DNA of 64,000 nucleotides, from assembly GCA_036872755.1 (NCBI GenBank), contig JAVHNS010000014.1, forward strand, positions 372,001-436,000. Reading direction: 5' to 3'. The notes under the pieces were generated by a model. It had not been told where the DNA came from. It saw only the letters and a list, made by a program, of their open reading frames with translations, and did no database searches. Positions 10,493 through 22,984 of the stretch are shown here, in pieces. Each line of letters begins with the position of its first letter. Positions within the stretch are counted from its first letter, which is position 1. Made by a program: the position numbers and the translations under genes. This DNA comes from Orbilia blumenaviensis. Lineage: Eukaryota > Ascomycota > Orbiliomycetes > Orbiliales > Orbiliaceae.

Positions 10493-11515
10493 ATGAAAAT
10501 CCTATCGCTTCCTCCAGAGATCCAAATTCAGATATTTGAATACCTTTCCTGGCTTGATCACTTCACTCTCTCAACTGCCTCACCTATCTTTACCTCGGTC
10601 TTACAACACAACTCATTCCGTCGAAAACGGTATTGCGAAGAGATTTGGGACAATTACAAGGACAACGATGTGCTTGATATCAACTTTCGGCGGTTTCTAC
10701 CAGATGAAACAAGATATTGGCCTGATGGACCCGGATGGAGAACCGAGGTCGGCTTACACGGGCTCTTAGCTTCCGGGAGGTTTATTTTAAAATTAGAAAG
10801 AGGTGGGAAGAGGTCATATATACTCTATTTCCGTGATATCATGAAAAAATCTAAAGACGAAGGGGAAGGGTTAGACCCGATGACCAAAGGATTGACGGAA
10901 GCTTGGGGTGGGATAAAGATGGTGGACATTTCGTTGGATCTGTTAGCAGGCGACCCACAATACTTGAATGGCCATGGGCTGGATCTCGAGGCAAGGATTG
11001 AAACGGATGAGTCCGAAAAAGGCGAGAATGCCGACAGACCTGGAAAAGGTAAATATACTGGTGGCACCTCTTCCAGGGCTGGTCTCTCACAGGTTGGGAC
11101 TTTGGACTTCTTTCAAGACAATCACCAAGAAAACCCGATCGAACAGGCTTCAGAGGTCGAAAAAATGTCGGTTTTCGACATGCTTGGAACTTATCCCCAG
11201 ATTTTCCGGGTAAAGCGCCCAATAAAATTAGTCGATGGACAAATTACCTCCTACAGCCGCAGCGCTGATATATATTGGTCGATCCACATACCATGGAATG
11301 GTCCTTGTACCCCTGTTAAGGATATCGTTGAATCAGTGGCAGCCGCCGTGACGGAGGAAATTCTCGAACAAAACGGCGAGCTGCTTGGATGTTGGGTTAG
11401 GTTTTCTGAGTATAATTTTTTCCCTCGCGCAGACGAAAATGATAAAGTCCATCCGCGGTGGAAAGTTTTCTTAGATCTCTTAGTTATCAAAGACCCATCC
11501 AGCAGTTCTAGCTGA
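10493..11515 (+). CDS. F-box protein, paralogue B
   Basis: 340 residues from ATG 10493, chosen because it has an ACCATGA context and begins directly with the F-box; the frame upstream has only a TTG. The F-box covers residues 1-47 (MKILSLPPEIQIQIFEYLSW, DHFTLSTASPIF, then FRRKRYC). A central segment NFRRFLPDET ... GLHGLLASGRFILKLERGG (about 63-105) closely parallels paralogue C. The C-terminal block (about 273-333) has an amphipathic helix, GCWVRFSEY and WKVFLDLLVI. Probably an SCF substrate adaptor. The middle (about 170-215) is charged and likely disordered. It lies between paralogues A and C on the same strand, suggesting tandem duplication. Confidence 0.88.
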   Translation: MKILSLPPEIQIQIFEYLSWLDHFTLSTASPIFTSVLQHNSFRRKRYCEEIWDNYKDNDVLDINFRRFLPDETRYWPDGPGWRTEVGLHGLLASGRFILKLERGGKRSYILYFRDIMKKSKDEGEGLDPMTKGLTEAWGGIKMVDISLDLLAGDPQYLNGHGLDLEARIETDESEKGENADRPGKGKYTGGTSSRAGLSQVGTLDFFQDNHQENPIEQASEVEKMSVFDMLGTYPQIFRVKRPIKLVDGQITSYSRSADIYWSIHIPWNGPCTPVKDIVESVAAAVTEEILEQNGELLGCWVRFSEYNFFPRADENDKVHPRWKVFLDLLVIKDPSSSSS

Positions 11516-11979
11516 TTTGGGTTGACCCGGCAATTGCATTGATGAATTGTTCATAGCTCATCATAACAGGGGAAGTTTGACTCCTAGATGTATATTATTA
11601 CATATATGACAAGAGGAATCATTCGCTTACGCTGTAGCATAATGTGTACCTCGTCGATCCGAGGCCATGGCCAAAGCGCAGTTCCAAACCTTTTCGCAAC
11701 CAAACACGCCAAGCTCGAAAGGCTGGTGAGAACGTTAGTGAGCTTCACAAAGTACAACATCTTTTTTTGCGTTGATTCAATCCTCGTGAGTCACGTCCAG
11801 CAAGCTGCAGCGTTGCAGCCCAACTGGCACGCTTTTACCATTGGCTGGCAGTTCTCGAGAGATGCAGGTGGCAGATGGATCCTTGTATATAATCCCCACA
11901 GGATGTCAGACCTCCTCAATTTCATTCATCTCCATCCCCCAAACATCTTTCCTTCTAGTAAAAGAAAACGGTCGACAAC
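11516..11979. other. Intergenic between F-box paralogues B and C
   Basis: About 460 bases with the 3' end of paralogue B and a CT-rich stretch just before the start of C (11915-11960). No gene seen. Confidence 0.5.
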
Positions 11980-13317
11980 ATGTTTGGCGATACCTCCGGC
12001 TCCGCGCCTTCGCGAGCTGTAAACGCAGCCACAGCATCCGTGAAAAGGTTCAGAATTAAAAGACCTAGGACATATGCTCCGGTTACACAACGGGCCGGAA
12101 AGACCATTTTATCTCTTCCTATGGAAATTCAAGAAGAGATATTAAGCCATCTCATCTGGTACGACCATTTTTCAGCGTCAATGGTATGTCCGGAATGGGC
12201 AACTCTTCTGCAACAACCCAGGTTTCGCCAGAAGCGGTACTGCATAGAAACCTGGAGCGAACAGGAGTGTGAGGAAGACTTCGATACTATACCCCAAGAT
12301 ATGGGCTTTCGTCGGTATCACCCTGACGAAACTCTACCAAAGAACTTAGAAATTGGCCCTGGAGGTCTGGGAATGCATGGACTACTTGGCACCGGGACAA
12401 TGGTTCTCAGCGTGCGAGAAACGGGGGAAACGAGGGTTTACCTGGCTATACGGCATAGCCGGGAAGCCTGGAAAGGCAAAGACAGAGGAGACTACGTAGG
12501 GCCTTTGATGAAGCCTTATGAGGAAATGTTCCCCTTCGATGTCGGAGTTAGGCGGTGTCGGTGGAAAAAAGATAAACACAAGGCCGAAATCAGCTTTCAC
12601 GAAATTACAGGCTCGCCGCTACTGGCGACAGATCCTCAGTTCTACTTTGGAACTGACACCCACGAAAAGGTCCCAGAGCATATCCAGGCAAGGATAAAAA
12701 AGGATTGTACGGCGAAATACTGGGCGAATGACTCGGATACTTGGAAAGAGTTGAGGGATAGAGAGGACGATATTTCCGTAAGGATACTGGACAAAGATGT
12801 TCTCACGGATGGGACTTATTCACGCGTCCGCCGACGGTGCGATTTTGAATACCTTGAGGAAACCACCGTGCCTGGGGTTCTCCCAATTTCTGCAGCACCT
12901 GTCACTACTGGAACAACCATCCAAAGACTATTAGGTTATATCAAAGAAGCCTTGGTGGACGAGCAAGACCTTGACAACGATGGACCGCTTGAATGTTGGG
13001 CCACATTCCAAGAGTTTTGGCCGCAGCGGAGAGGTGAGGCTGGGCCTGAAGATATTGACTTCCACCCCCGCCGCAAAATTTTCTTGAGCCTTTGCAATCT
13101 AAGTAGGTGGTCGTTGGACCCGAAGAAAGACGACTTGGAGTGTACTTGCGACGGAGATGGCGAAGATTGTGAATGTCAATGGTTTGATGATTTATCTTTT
13201 TTGAAGCATAGCCTGCGCTATAAAACGGACACCTTTGACTATGACACAAGCGACGATGACGATTGCGATGACGAAGAAGAAGAAGACTATAATGATGCAA
13301 TGGATATTATCGATTAG
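11980..13317 (+). CDS. F-box protein, paralogue C
   Basis: An intronless frame of 445 residues from ATG 11980. A short basic N-terminus (VKRFRIKRPR) precedes an F-box at about 41-88: ILSLPMEIQEEILSHLIWYD, HFSASMVCPEWATLLQ, FRQKRYC. The central segment FRRYHPDET ... GMHGLLGTGTMVLSVRETG (about 110-150) is the clearest match to paralogue B. The C-terminal block (about 313-372) has a helix, ECWATFQEF and RRKIFLSL. A Cys-rich patch (LECTCDGDGEDCECQW, about 386-401) and a very acidic tail (about 417-445) are unique to this copy. Likely an SCF adaptor of unknown target. Confidence 0.88.
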   Translation: MFGDTSGSAPSRAVNAATASVKRFRIKRPRTYAPVTQRAGKTILSLPMEIQEEILSHLIWYDHFSASMVCPEWATLLQQPRFRQKRYCIETWSEQECEEDFDTIPQDMGFRRYHPDETLPKNLEIGPGGLGMHGLLGTGTMVLSVRETGETRVYLAIRHSREAWKGKDRGDYVGPLMKPYEEMFPFDVGVRRCRWKKDKHKAEISFHEITGSPLLATDPQFYFGTDTHEKVPEHIQARIKKDCTAKYWANDSDTWKELRDREDDISVRILDKDVLTDGTYSRVRRRCDFEYLEETTVPGVLPISAAPVTTGTTIQRLLGYIKEALVDEQDLDNDGPLECWATFQEFWPQRRGEAGPEDIDFHPRRKIFLSLCNLSRWSLDPKKDDLECTCDGDGEDCECQWFDDLSFLKHSLRYKTDTFDYDTSDDDDCDDEEEEDYNDAMDIID

Positions 13318-14693
13318 CTCCTAACGTCAATGTATCCTTCTAATACCTCTATTAATCCTATTCCGTTTCCCTTTACTCCGAGCTCATATGCTTCCTTCTG
13401 TGATTTGCGAAGGCACTATCTTCAAAGCAACTCATGAATTCATTACAATACTAGCGACATTAGTTCATCGTTTCCGAGTGTAATACGATCTCGCCAGCCT
13501 GGGTCTGAACTATTACTTAAAAAAGCAATTGATTTGTCTTGTGCCCAGACCTCGACTGTGCATAAGTGACTAGAACAGTAAAGTCTGCGACCAGCCCTAA
13601 AAGGCTTTCGGACTTGTTCAGGAGTCCACATAATGTAACAAGGAGAGTGCGTAAACCATCATAAAGATACTTTAAAATTACATTATAGTCCTAGAATCCA
13701 TCTTGATAGCACAGATATTAGTATCCGCAAGACGACTTGCGCTCACTGACTAAGGAAATGAAGTCGGCGTATCGAAAGGTTGCTAATAGCGAGCGATCGC
13801 TCAATACAAACGTTATAAACTCGAGCATTGGTGCCGAGGGACCCCAAAATATTACAACGAGGCTGTTGAGTACACGCGTGTAGAAATACATTTATGAAAT
13901 AGTACATCCCTGTATGATACGGAGATCCCAGGAATGCTAGCCTATTTAAAACCTACTGGTATAGTTAAGATGGATTGAATAAGACAGACGCCATAGACAA
14001 GAGGTCATTAATTTTTCATGATATCTGCGAATCGCGCCTTGAGCTAGGTAATTCTAGTGTCATGACTTCATGATCAGTGCGGAAATAGCAAGATCAAACT
14101 AACTTCTGCCTAAATCTACAGAGGCTGTATATATTCAGGGACCGATAAACTAACACAATCGTACAAACGAGACCCAAAGCTTTAATTAAGTGCATCGGTT
14201 GCAGTGTATGGAGCTGCTGTTACACAAAACCACGGGTCCCCAGGTATCCGGGTAGCTGGCGATACAGGCACCCTTGTAATAGGATCGGTGCCACGAGTTT
14301 CATGTTGCACAAAATCCGGTTATGAAGGTTTAACCACCCATAGAAAACCAATTGTGTTGAATGCGCGCATGTGGTACGCTAGCCTCGGACCAATTCAGCA
14401 TGTGTGAAATCTGGCTGGAAAGAAATATTGGATTCGTTATTTTTGAACATCAGTATGGGGTACGGAAAGTCAATTAAATTGGATGTAGAGACAGGCTACT
14501 CCGAGGTAAAGGACATCTATGTTGATATCCTGCAGTTGCAGAACATTCCTAGTTACAGGCGACAGTTGGAGCGCTGTATTATGGTATGTGCTAGCATGCC
14601 AAATTGGTGAATTTGCCATTCAGGCACATTTCATATTGACTGGAACTAGTGCCTTTGGCATTTAGGCTCCTGAAGTGTCGAACATCTGGAAGA

Positions 14694-14724
<31 letters not shown>

Positions 14725-15315
14725 CGCCTTTCTTTCTACCTTTTGGGGGATGGGATTTATCAACAAGGCTGTGCATACGCTGTCACCGTGATGAAGTTGT
14801 CTGGACATTGTGATTGTGCTTAGCTCCGTGCGTGTCATAACCCCCTGTTTCGAAGCCGACGAAAATATAAAACGCGCTTAGGTGACAGAACGAAGGGGGC
14901 TATCTAGAATAGAACTTCTGGCTGCAGTGGCAATGCACTAATGATTAGAAGGATTCTGGGGTCAACTGGTAAATCTTGTCACGCTAGCCATAGCATGCAA
15001 TACCCGAATGTGATTGTTCGCCGTCGATACGCGGATACATCAAACCGGTGCATTTTTGGGCCTTGCTCCCCTTAGCTAGTTGCGTGTACAATGGGCCTCG
15101 CACATCAAAATCTGCTTAAATACTTGAACATCCATCCTGCTTCCAGAATATTGCTTCTATTTCTTTTTTCGTTGACTCTCCAATTCAATCTGACTTCTCC
15201 CCCTTTTCAATTTTCGCTGTGATATAAAATTATATCGCATTTAACTTTGGAAGTGCTGGCCTCTTCCACAATACATAGATCAATTTTAATATACAACTTT
15301 CGTTCAGCAGAAAAT
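13318..15315. other. Intergenic, about 2 kb
   Basis: No gene supported. It contains a 28-base poly-T run (listed separately) and a CT-rich leader just before the Sec14-like gene (15130-15210), a common feature of filamentous-fungal promoters. Confidence 0.5.
14697..14724. repeat. Poly-T tract, 28 bases
   Basis: An uninterrupted run of 28 T. It may be a simple homopolymer or the poly-A end of an old retroposed insert on the other strand; I saw no body of such an element. Confidence 0.8.
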
Positions 15316-16650
<1,335 letters not shown>

Positions 16651-18410
16651 ATGGATGGTACTGGTCCTAGGACGCTAGCTGCAGCCCCCGGCCCCACAAA
16701 GCGACCCATAGCTTTGCAGAGTATTAAAGAAATATAATAAGCTATGTATATGCACTGATGTAGCTATAAATTAGGAGCTGGACATCGACTGAGCGCCTAT
16801 GAGTTTGCATATATTGACATTTATTGGGTAGAAGTCAACGCATCTATGGTCAAAATGTAACGTTATAACATGGCACAATGTTCTAGTTACATAGACACTA
16901 TTAGTATACTAGAAAGGAGGCCATATCTATACCCATTAGAATATACCTGTCCTTAAAATCAGGTTCTTTTACACGCTAGTGCACTCTACAGCCGCGGCTC
17001 AAACCTTATATACACCTTTAAAATACACATGGGTTTAAGCAAGCCATATAGCCTCAATCATAATATTATGCCGCTAGCCCTATCATCGGTACTAATTTAT
17101 AAGAGGTCTCGAGACCTTCTGTGTCAATTGATCAGCAGCAGCATCTTGACAGATGTGAACCCCAAGGATAAAAAGGAGACACTGAATGCTATGAAGAACC
17201 AGGGCACTTTCTGTTTGCCTCTCACAATTGTACAAGCACATAAACATAAACCGCCAAGGAGAGACCATAGATGAAAGGGCTACAGTTGCGGTCGCATATT
17301 GTACACCAGAAACCCAGTATTCTAGGGTCGGTAAAACTGCTTTTAGGAAACTGATGGCTATAATAGCGTCTACTACAGAGAGACTTGGTTTGTAGAATGT
17401 ACATGCGTGTTTTGACGAGCTAAAAGATGCACCATAGTTCCTGAACCAGATTAAGGTTCCAGATTTTAATGTTCTGCACACGAGAAGACATCTAGATCGA
17501 TGTTGTGTCGTCATATCAATGTATCTCTCTTTGGACCCTAGAAATATATAGCACGATCATTTCGCCACTACAGGAGTTTACATCTTCTGGACCTTCATGC
17601 GTACATTTTTTCTTTGTATAATGAGATATACAGATGTAGTTGCTGTGTAAGTTCGTATACGTATATACATTACAACAATGGTCGCATTTCATAGATAACA
17701 CCCAACGAGACCAGATAGCGCCACTCCCAAATAAGAGCACATTTCTTTGATCTTGATCCGCTGATAGCCGTTATTTAGCTATAATATTACGTAAAAAGAC
17801 TTAAGCGGATGTGAGGCCGAGATTCGAAACCTATGCATCCGTAATGTTAGAAATTGTTCGGTGGCTCGAGACTACACTGAATGGCTACTTTTCCTACGTT
17901 TTGATTAAATCTAAAAGCATAACGTCTGATACCATTAGCTAGCGTAAAATTTAATTATCATTGATAGTATCGTGTTAAAATTAAGCACGCGTACAATGTG
18001 TATGTGCCTATGACCGAGGCGAAATACAAGGCGCGGGACATTGTGTGGCTTGAAATGCTTATGAATCGGGCAGTTATGTCGCTGAGGCTACAAAATCAAT
18101 GATATATATAAGCATAAGTATTGCTTGTATTTAGTCTCATGGTGCTAATAAAATATAACTACCTCTGTATCTACCAGAGCCAGGCCTTGAATTGACCTCT
18201 GATCAGCTGAGTAATCGGCCCTAGTAATTTACAGGGACTAATTTGCAAAGACTTTCCTCCCAAGAAAAATCGAAGAGCACAATAAATACGGTAAAAAGAA
18301 AAGCGCCTGCTTGAATAGGGACCGAAATTAAAACAGGGCTGTATATGATAGAATTTATTATAATATCATCACGGCCAAAGGAGTAGCTTCTAAAGCTAGA
18401 GCGCGAGCAT
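16651..18410. other. Intergenic between convergent Sec14-like and P450 genes
   Basis: About 1.8 kb of AT-rich sequence with no supported gene. A CCAACGAGACCAGATA motif at 17702-17717 is identical over 16 bases to one at 4689-4704. Confidence 0.5.
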
Positions 18411-20191
18411 TTAGTCAATAAGATGGTAGTCGTCAACAATCTTTGAATCTCCTTCGCCTTCTGCGATGAGTTCCTGCTCAGCCCTCGAGATCAACTCTCT
18501 GCACTTCTCATTCCTCGGAACGAAGCAGCATTTAAAGGGATGTGGATGAGAGACAGTTCCCGAAGTCGAACCCATTGCCGGCTCAACATCAAGTCCCGTA
18601 ACTGGATCAACTGGCTTATTGATGTTAAAAACAGCGAGGGTCTGGGCGATAGTCAAAAATGTGCTGGCGTCTGCCAACTGCTGGCCGGGGCATATCCGTC
18701 TCCCAAATCCGAAAACGAACTTTTTGGGGTTAAGCTCTGGTTCTTTTTTCAAGAATCTTTCTGGGTTGAAGGTTTCCGGTTCTGTGTATGTCTTGGGATC
18801 CCGAGAGAACCAGTGGATGGAAGGGACGACGATAGCGCCCTTGGGAATCCGATATCCAGCGAATTCATCGTCTGCATCGACGGTATGAGGGAAGCCAGCC
18901 GGTACAATTGGATTGAGGCGTAAAGACTCCTTAAAGACTGCCTCTACGTATGGTAGATTAGCACGGTCATCGAACCCTGGTAACCTTTCATTTCCGACAA
19001 CGCGGTCTATTTCCTCCTGTGCCTTCTTTTGGACTTCTGGATGAAACATCATGGTTCGGAAGAAGAACGCGAGAGCGGCGACAGTGGTATCTGATCCACC
19101 ACCATACAGCGAAATTGCACTGGCTTTGATAAGATCTCTTTCCTGCGCACGATCTTTATCGTTCATCACTTTCTTTTCGTGCCTATCTAATAGACCGGAA
19201 ACATAGGACGGCCTATTCTCCCCACGATTTCGTTGAAGTACGACGAACTCAAATGGGACATTTGTGGTGTCTGTAACGGTTTTATTATACGCTCGGGCAA
19301 TCCCTTTGAACTCCATACCAGGCAGCCATTCCGGGAAGTGCCGAAGCCAGGGGATGTTGTCGACTATCCATGCACCAGCAGCGGTGGCCTCGCTAAAGGC
19401 AGCCATCATTCTGTCAACAAGGTTGATAAGGGGATCGAATCCGTTGAGATTAGGCTTATAGCCATACAAAGTATCCAGTACGATGGAACTTGAAGTACTA
19501 GGGAAACATAAAATCGTTAGTATCAGGTTACCAAACTCCAACAGGAATATCTAAAACTTACGCATGCAAGTTTGATACATATTTGTCGGGATTACTTAAG
19601 GTACGAAATAGGAATCGTCGGACGTGGGTATAGATCAACGGATGGAGCTTTCGTATTGCTGTGTTACTGCCAATCTGCCATGCGGCTAGTTTACGCTGTT
19701 GTTTGAAGTTACTGTTGTAGTTTTGGAAAGTAACGATATGCCCCATGCCACACCTATTTGTTTGAGTGACTCTGTCAGCGATATCGATCCATCACCGAAT
19801 ATTAATTGCAACTTAAAGTACTAGCATATGGATGTCTATACATTTCGCCCGCGAAAAATAGTTGTGGCCTCGAGGAATAGTTAGACTGTCTCCGAACCAA
19901 AAGCTCTTCTGCGATATCTAGGTCGTGAATTAGGATTATTGTTTGACCAAGCACCGTTATCGAACTGATCGGACCATAGAGATCCTTGTGTTTCAACCAG
20001 TGCTGCCACTCTGGGGGACCAGGAGGCGGAAGGTCATTGATGTTCCCTACGATGAATGCGCCTTTGGGGCCTGGTGGCAGTGGAAGCTGCTTCCGTTGTG
20101 AAGCGGCAATTTTTCGGACTACTAATAGAGCAGTGAGAATGGCACTGCCATACAAAACTGGCCCGCCAGTGGTAAGATCGTCAAATAACAT
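18411..20191 (-). CDS. Cytochrome P450 monooxygenase (microsomal, secondary-metabolism type)
   Basis: On the minus strand exons 20191-19842, 19753-19562 and 19497-18411 give 542 residues. Junctions are AAT|GTATAG...AATAG|G and GC|GTAAGT...CCTAG|T. The N-terminus has a membrane anchor (VLYGSAILTALLVV) and a proline hinge (LPLPPGPKG). Exon 1 to 2 joining restores EMCGMGHIVTFQNY, the expected helix B-C region. The oxygen-binding I-helix is YGGGSDTT (about 313-320), the ExxR motif ESLR (about 377), the heme-binding loop FGFGRRICPG (about 441-450). The class resembles O-methylsterigmatocystin oxidoreductase-like fungal P450s, which oxidise hydrophobic metabolites using NADPH-P450 reductase. No polyketide or peptide synthase is in the window, so a cluster role is not supported. 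The gene looks intact. Confidence 0.93.
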
Positions 20192-22984
20192 TTCGAATTT
20201 TGGGACTTGATAGGCGAAAATATAACTATGTTAGTCCAAGTCGAGAGCCCGGCAGGCTGGCGCTTGGGTTCTGTGGGACACCTGGGCCCTTTATATGGGT
20301 AACTACCGCACTGCTTTGAATACGAGAATCTTGTCGGATAATTCAGCTGTCATGGACTCCCAGAAGAGGCAGTCCTACAGGACTATCCTGCCATTTCTGC
20401 AGGAGGACAGGTGTACTTTCCACCTTTCCCATGGGCAAGAGTACCTCAAGCTCATTTTGTCGTTCCTCACATTATTGGGGCTATATCGTCGCAGCATGAT
20501 TATATGTGCATCGAGGCTGTCATCGAAAACTGACGACCCACAGCGAGCATAACGACCCGACGCCGCGGTGTCCACACGCTTGCAGGGTTCGGTTAAACGA
20601 AATGTGATTTGTTCGCCATTAGTTAGGCTAACCGACTTAAGTTAGGAACCGCCCCACTATCATGGGCTGTCTTGAAACTTCCCGGCCTTCCGACGCTATC
20701 GCAGCCAACCGATTAATAATGTGGCTAGCCTTGAATTGGTCAGAAGAACAGGTCACAAAAGTGGAATATTGCTCTACTAATATTGAGAGAATTTGCCTTC
20801 TGCATCTCCAGCCTTGGTCCACAGGCGATATTGTAGTAGCATTTGCAGAATAAATGGCGGCGGCCAGAGGGAACTCGGATATTTTGTTTAGGCAACGCAG
20901 CCGAAGGCGGGTTGAGCATACAAGGATGTGAGCCGGAGCTAGTTCAAAAGCCTGAAGCATTCAAACAAATGACGACGGGATTGAAACGGCAGTTAGGCTT
21001 ACTGTGTGAAAATCTTCAAATATATGTACCAAAGGGACGTTACGAAGCGGGCTACTCAAGGAAGCTGGAGCTAAATCAGTGCTGACGGGTGCAAAACAGG
21101 TTCTCGTTCTTGCCTCTTCGATATCCACGTGCAGCTCAAGAAGTAATCCACGTGGATTGCGATTTTCCATTCCATAAGACGTTGACGCACGGATTCAATC
21201 CCAGGTCCATGCACTTGGGTGATAAGATGTCACAATCGCAGGGCTTGGGTGATACGCATGCATCGAGAGTTTCAGCGAGAGGCCCCACACTGATCCTGAT
21301 GCTGCATCTACAAATATGCGTATTCCTTCTTATTATGAGTAATAGTATACATCTAGACCCACCACCAAACGGCTTCTTATATGATTATCAAGCCCAAGAG
21401 TCTTTTCAATGATTTCCCAGCTATTCGTCGCATTATTGTGTTGATCCTGTTGCAGAAAAGTGGGTGCGATCAACCACACATGGGATATGAGGTATGATGG
21501 AGGCGAGACCTCGCCGACTGAGCACAGTTAATACATAGGCATATTCTTGCGCAGCTCGTTACATGTAATTGTCATTCCAGCAAAAAAACTCGTAGAACTT
21601 GTTTTTCTATATTTACTTTTTCTCCCCCATTTCCTGGCAGCCTGAGGATTCGCAAGAACCACATTTACATACGCACAAATATGCAGATTATAATATTCGT
21701 GTTCAGAGGCCCGACCGACCAACTTGATATTACGCTGCGGCGGCACACGTTGCAGAAATGTTGGCGTCATCCACCAAGGGACACACGCACATCCGCGAAC
21801 TAAAGTTACCAAGATTAACTTCCTTTCGATGTGATAGGCTCTACTGCAACGTTTGCAGCTCTTAGCTTTCTTGATTGAGATATTCGGACGAGAAGATGTG
21901 TGCTCGCTGCAACACTACTGTATTATCGCGGCACAGCCTGGACCCAGAACTATGCTAGGAAAATTCGGGCGTAACATACCCGCCTAACCAAACCCCTCAG
22001 CTTGAATCCAAACCACGACAGGAAACATCAACCACAATATCCATTATTGCCCTCCCCGTCGGGATTAAAATAAAACTTATCAACTATTTCCCGTGATATC
22101 AACACTTGAATGCAGCCCCAGTGAACCTGGACCTCTAGCTATTCTCCACCAGCAATCCTTAATACCCTTCTTATCCAAAGATATGCTGTGGTACTGTCAA
22201 TATTACTATAGCACAGGTATTAATATATCCTAGCAATATTATCATGCGCACCGAGTTATCTAATACTGGAGACGCTGCCAAACGGGGCCTCGAGTGTTTT
22301 CCTGATTACAAAATGTGATGAAGAACAAGCGACATGCAGGTCTTTCAAACAATTCGCTTAGAGAACACCGCTAATATCCAATATTCTTCCCGCAATATAT
22401 TTTAAATACACCCTTTTATTTCCACAGACGGCCACCCTTCTTGGGGCTAAAGTTATATCTTGAATACCGCTAGGAGCGGAGAGCTCTTGGAGGCGGTAGG
22501 TCAAATCTTAACGAATACATACATCACCCCGAACGCAAGGACATACGGATACCACCGTCAAAGATTCGATAAAGGACAACCTCCTCTCGTTAACCTAAGG
22601 TTTTAGGGTGCTGGCGCTGGTCGGTTGGTCTAATTGCATTCCTAGATACTCCAGTTTAAGCCGAAATGTAGATAATACCGTAGAGGCTGGTTTATGAGAC
22701 CCAAGAACACAGCTTTGTGGTCACCACGCACACCTCTGAAACGAGTGTTCGAGCTAGACGGAGGCCGTAATTTCTATTTCAGCATTTATTATCGCCACTC
22801 CGTATCTGTACCTTTTGAATATTGCCTGATTCTCCCCTAAACATTCTGATGGTCACCAGACCTGACCTGGAATATCACATCCCTATAATCATATCAGTCA
22901 TATTAATTCTACCTACGGACGATGTCTCAGTTTATCTATGTAGGCGCGGAAGTGAAGATGAGGAAAGTAACTAGGGATCATGCG
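20192..22984. other. Intergenic, about 2.8 kb
   Basis: No gene recognised; short frames here match nothing I know. Two CACGTG E-boxes occur at 21125-21131 and within the palindrome AATCCACGTGGATT at 21145-21158. Confidence 0.45.
21125..21158. promoter_or_regulatory. Paired CACGTG E-boxes, one in a 14-bp perfect palindrome
   Basis: CCACGTG at 21125-21131 is followed by AATCCACGTGGATT at 21145-21158, a perfect palindrome. CACGTG binds bHLH factors. The nearest gene start is the P450, about 950 bases away and transcribed away from the site. Relevance is inference. Confidence 0.35.

Noticed and set aside
7871..13317. The three F-box genes as an operon
   Set aside because: Gaps of 0.5 to 1.3 kb with their own promoter-like sequence in a fungus; tandem duplication explains the order.
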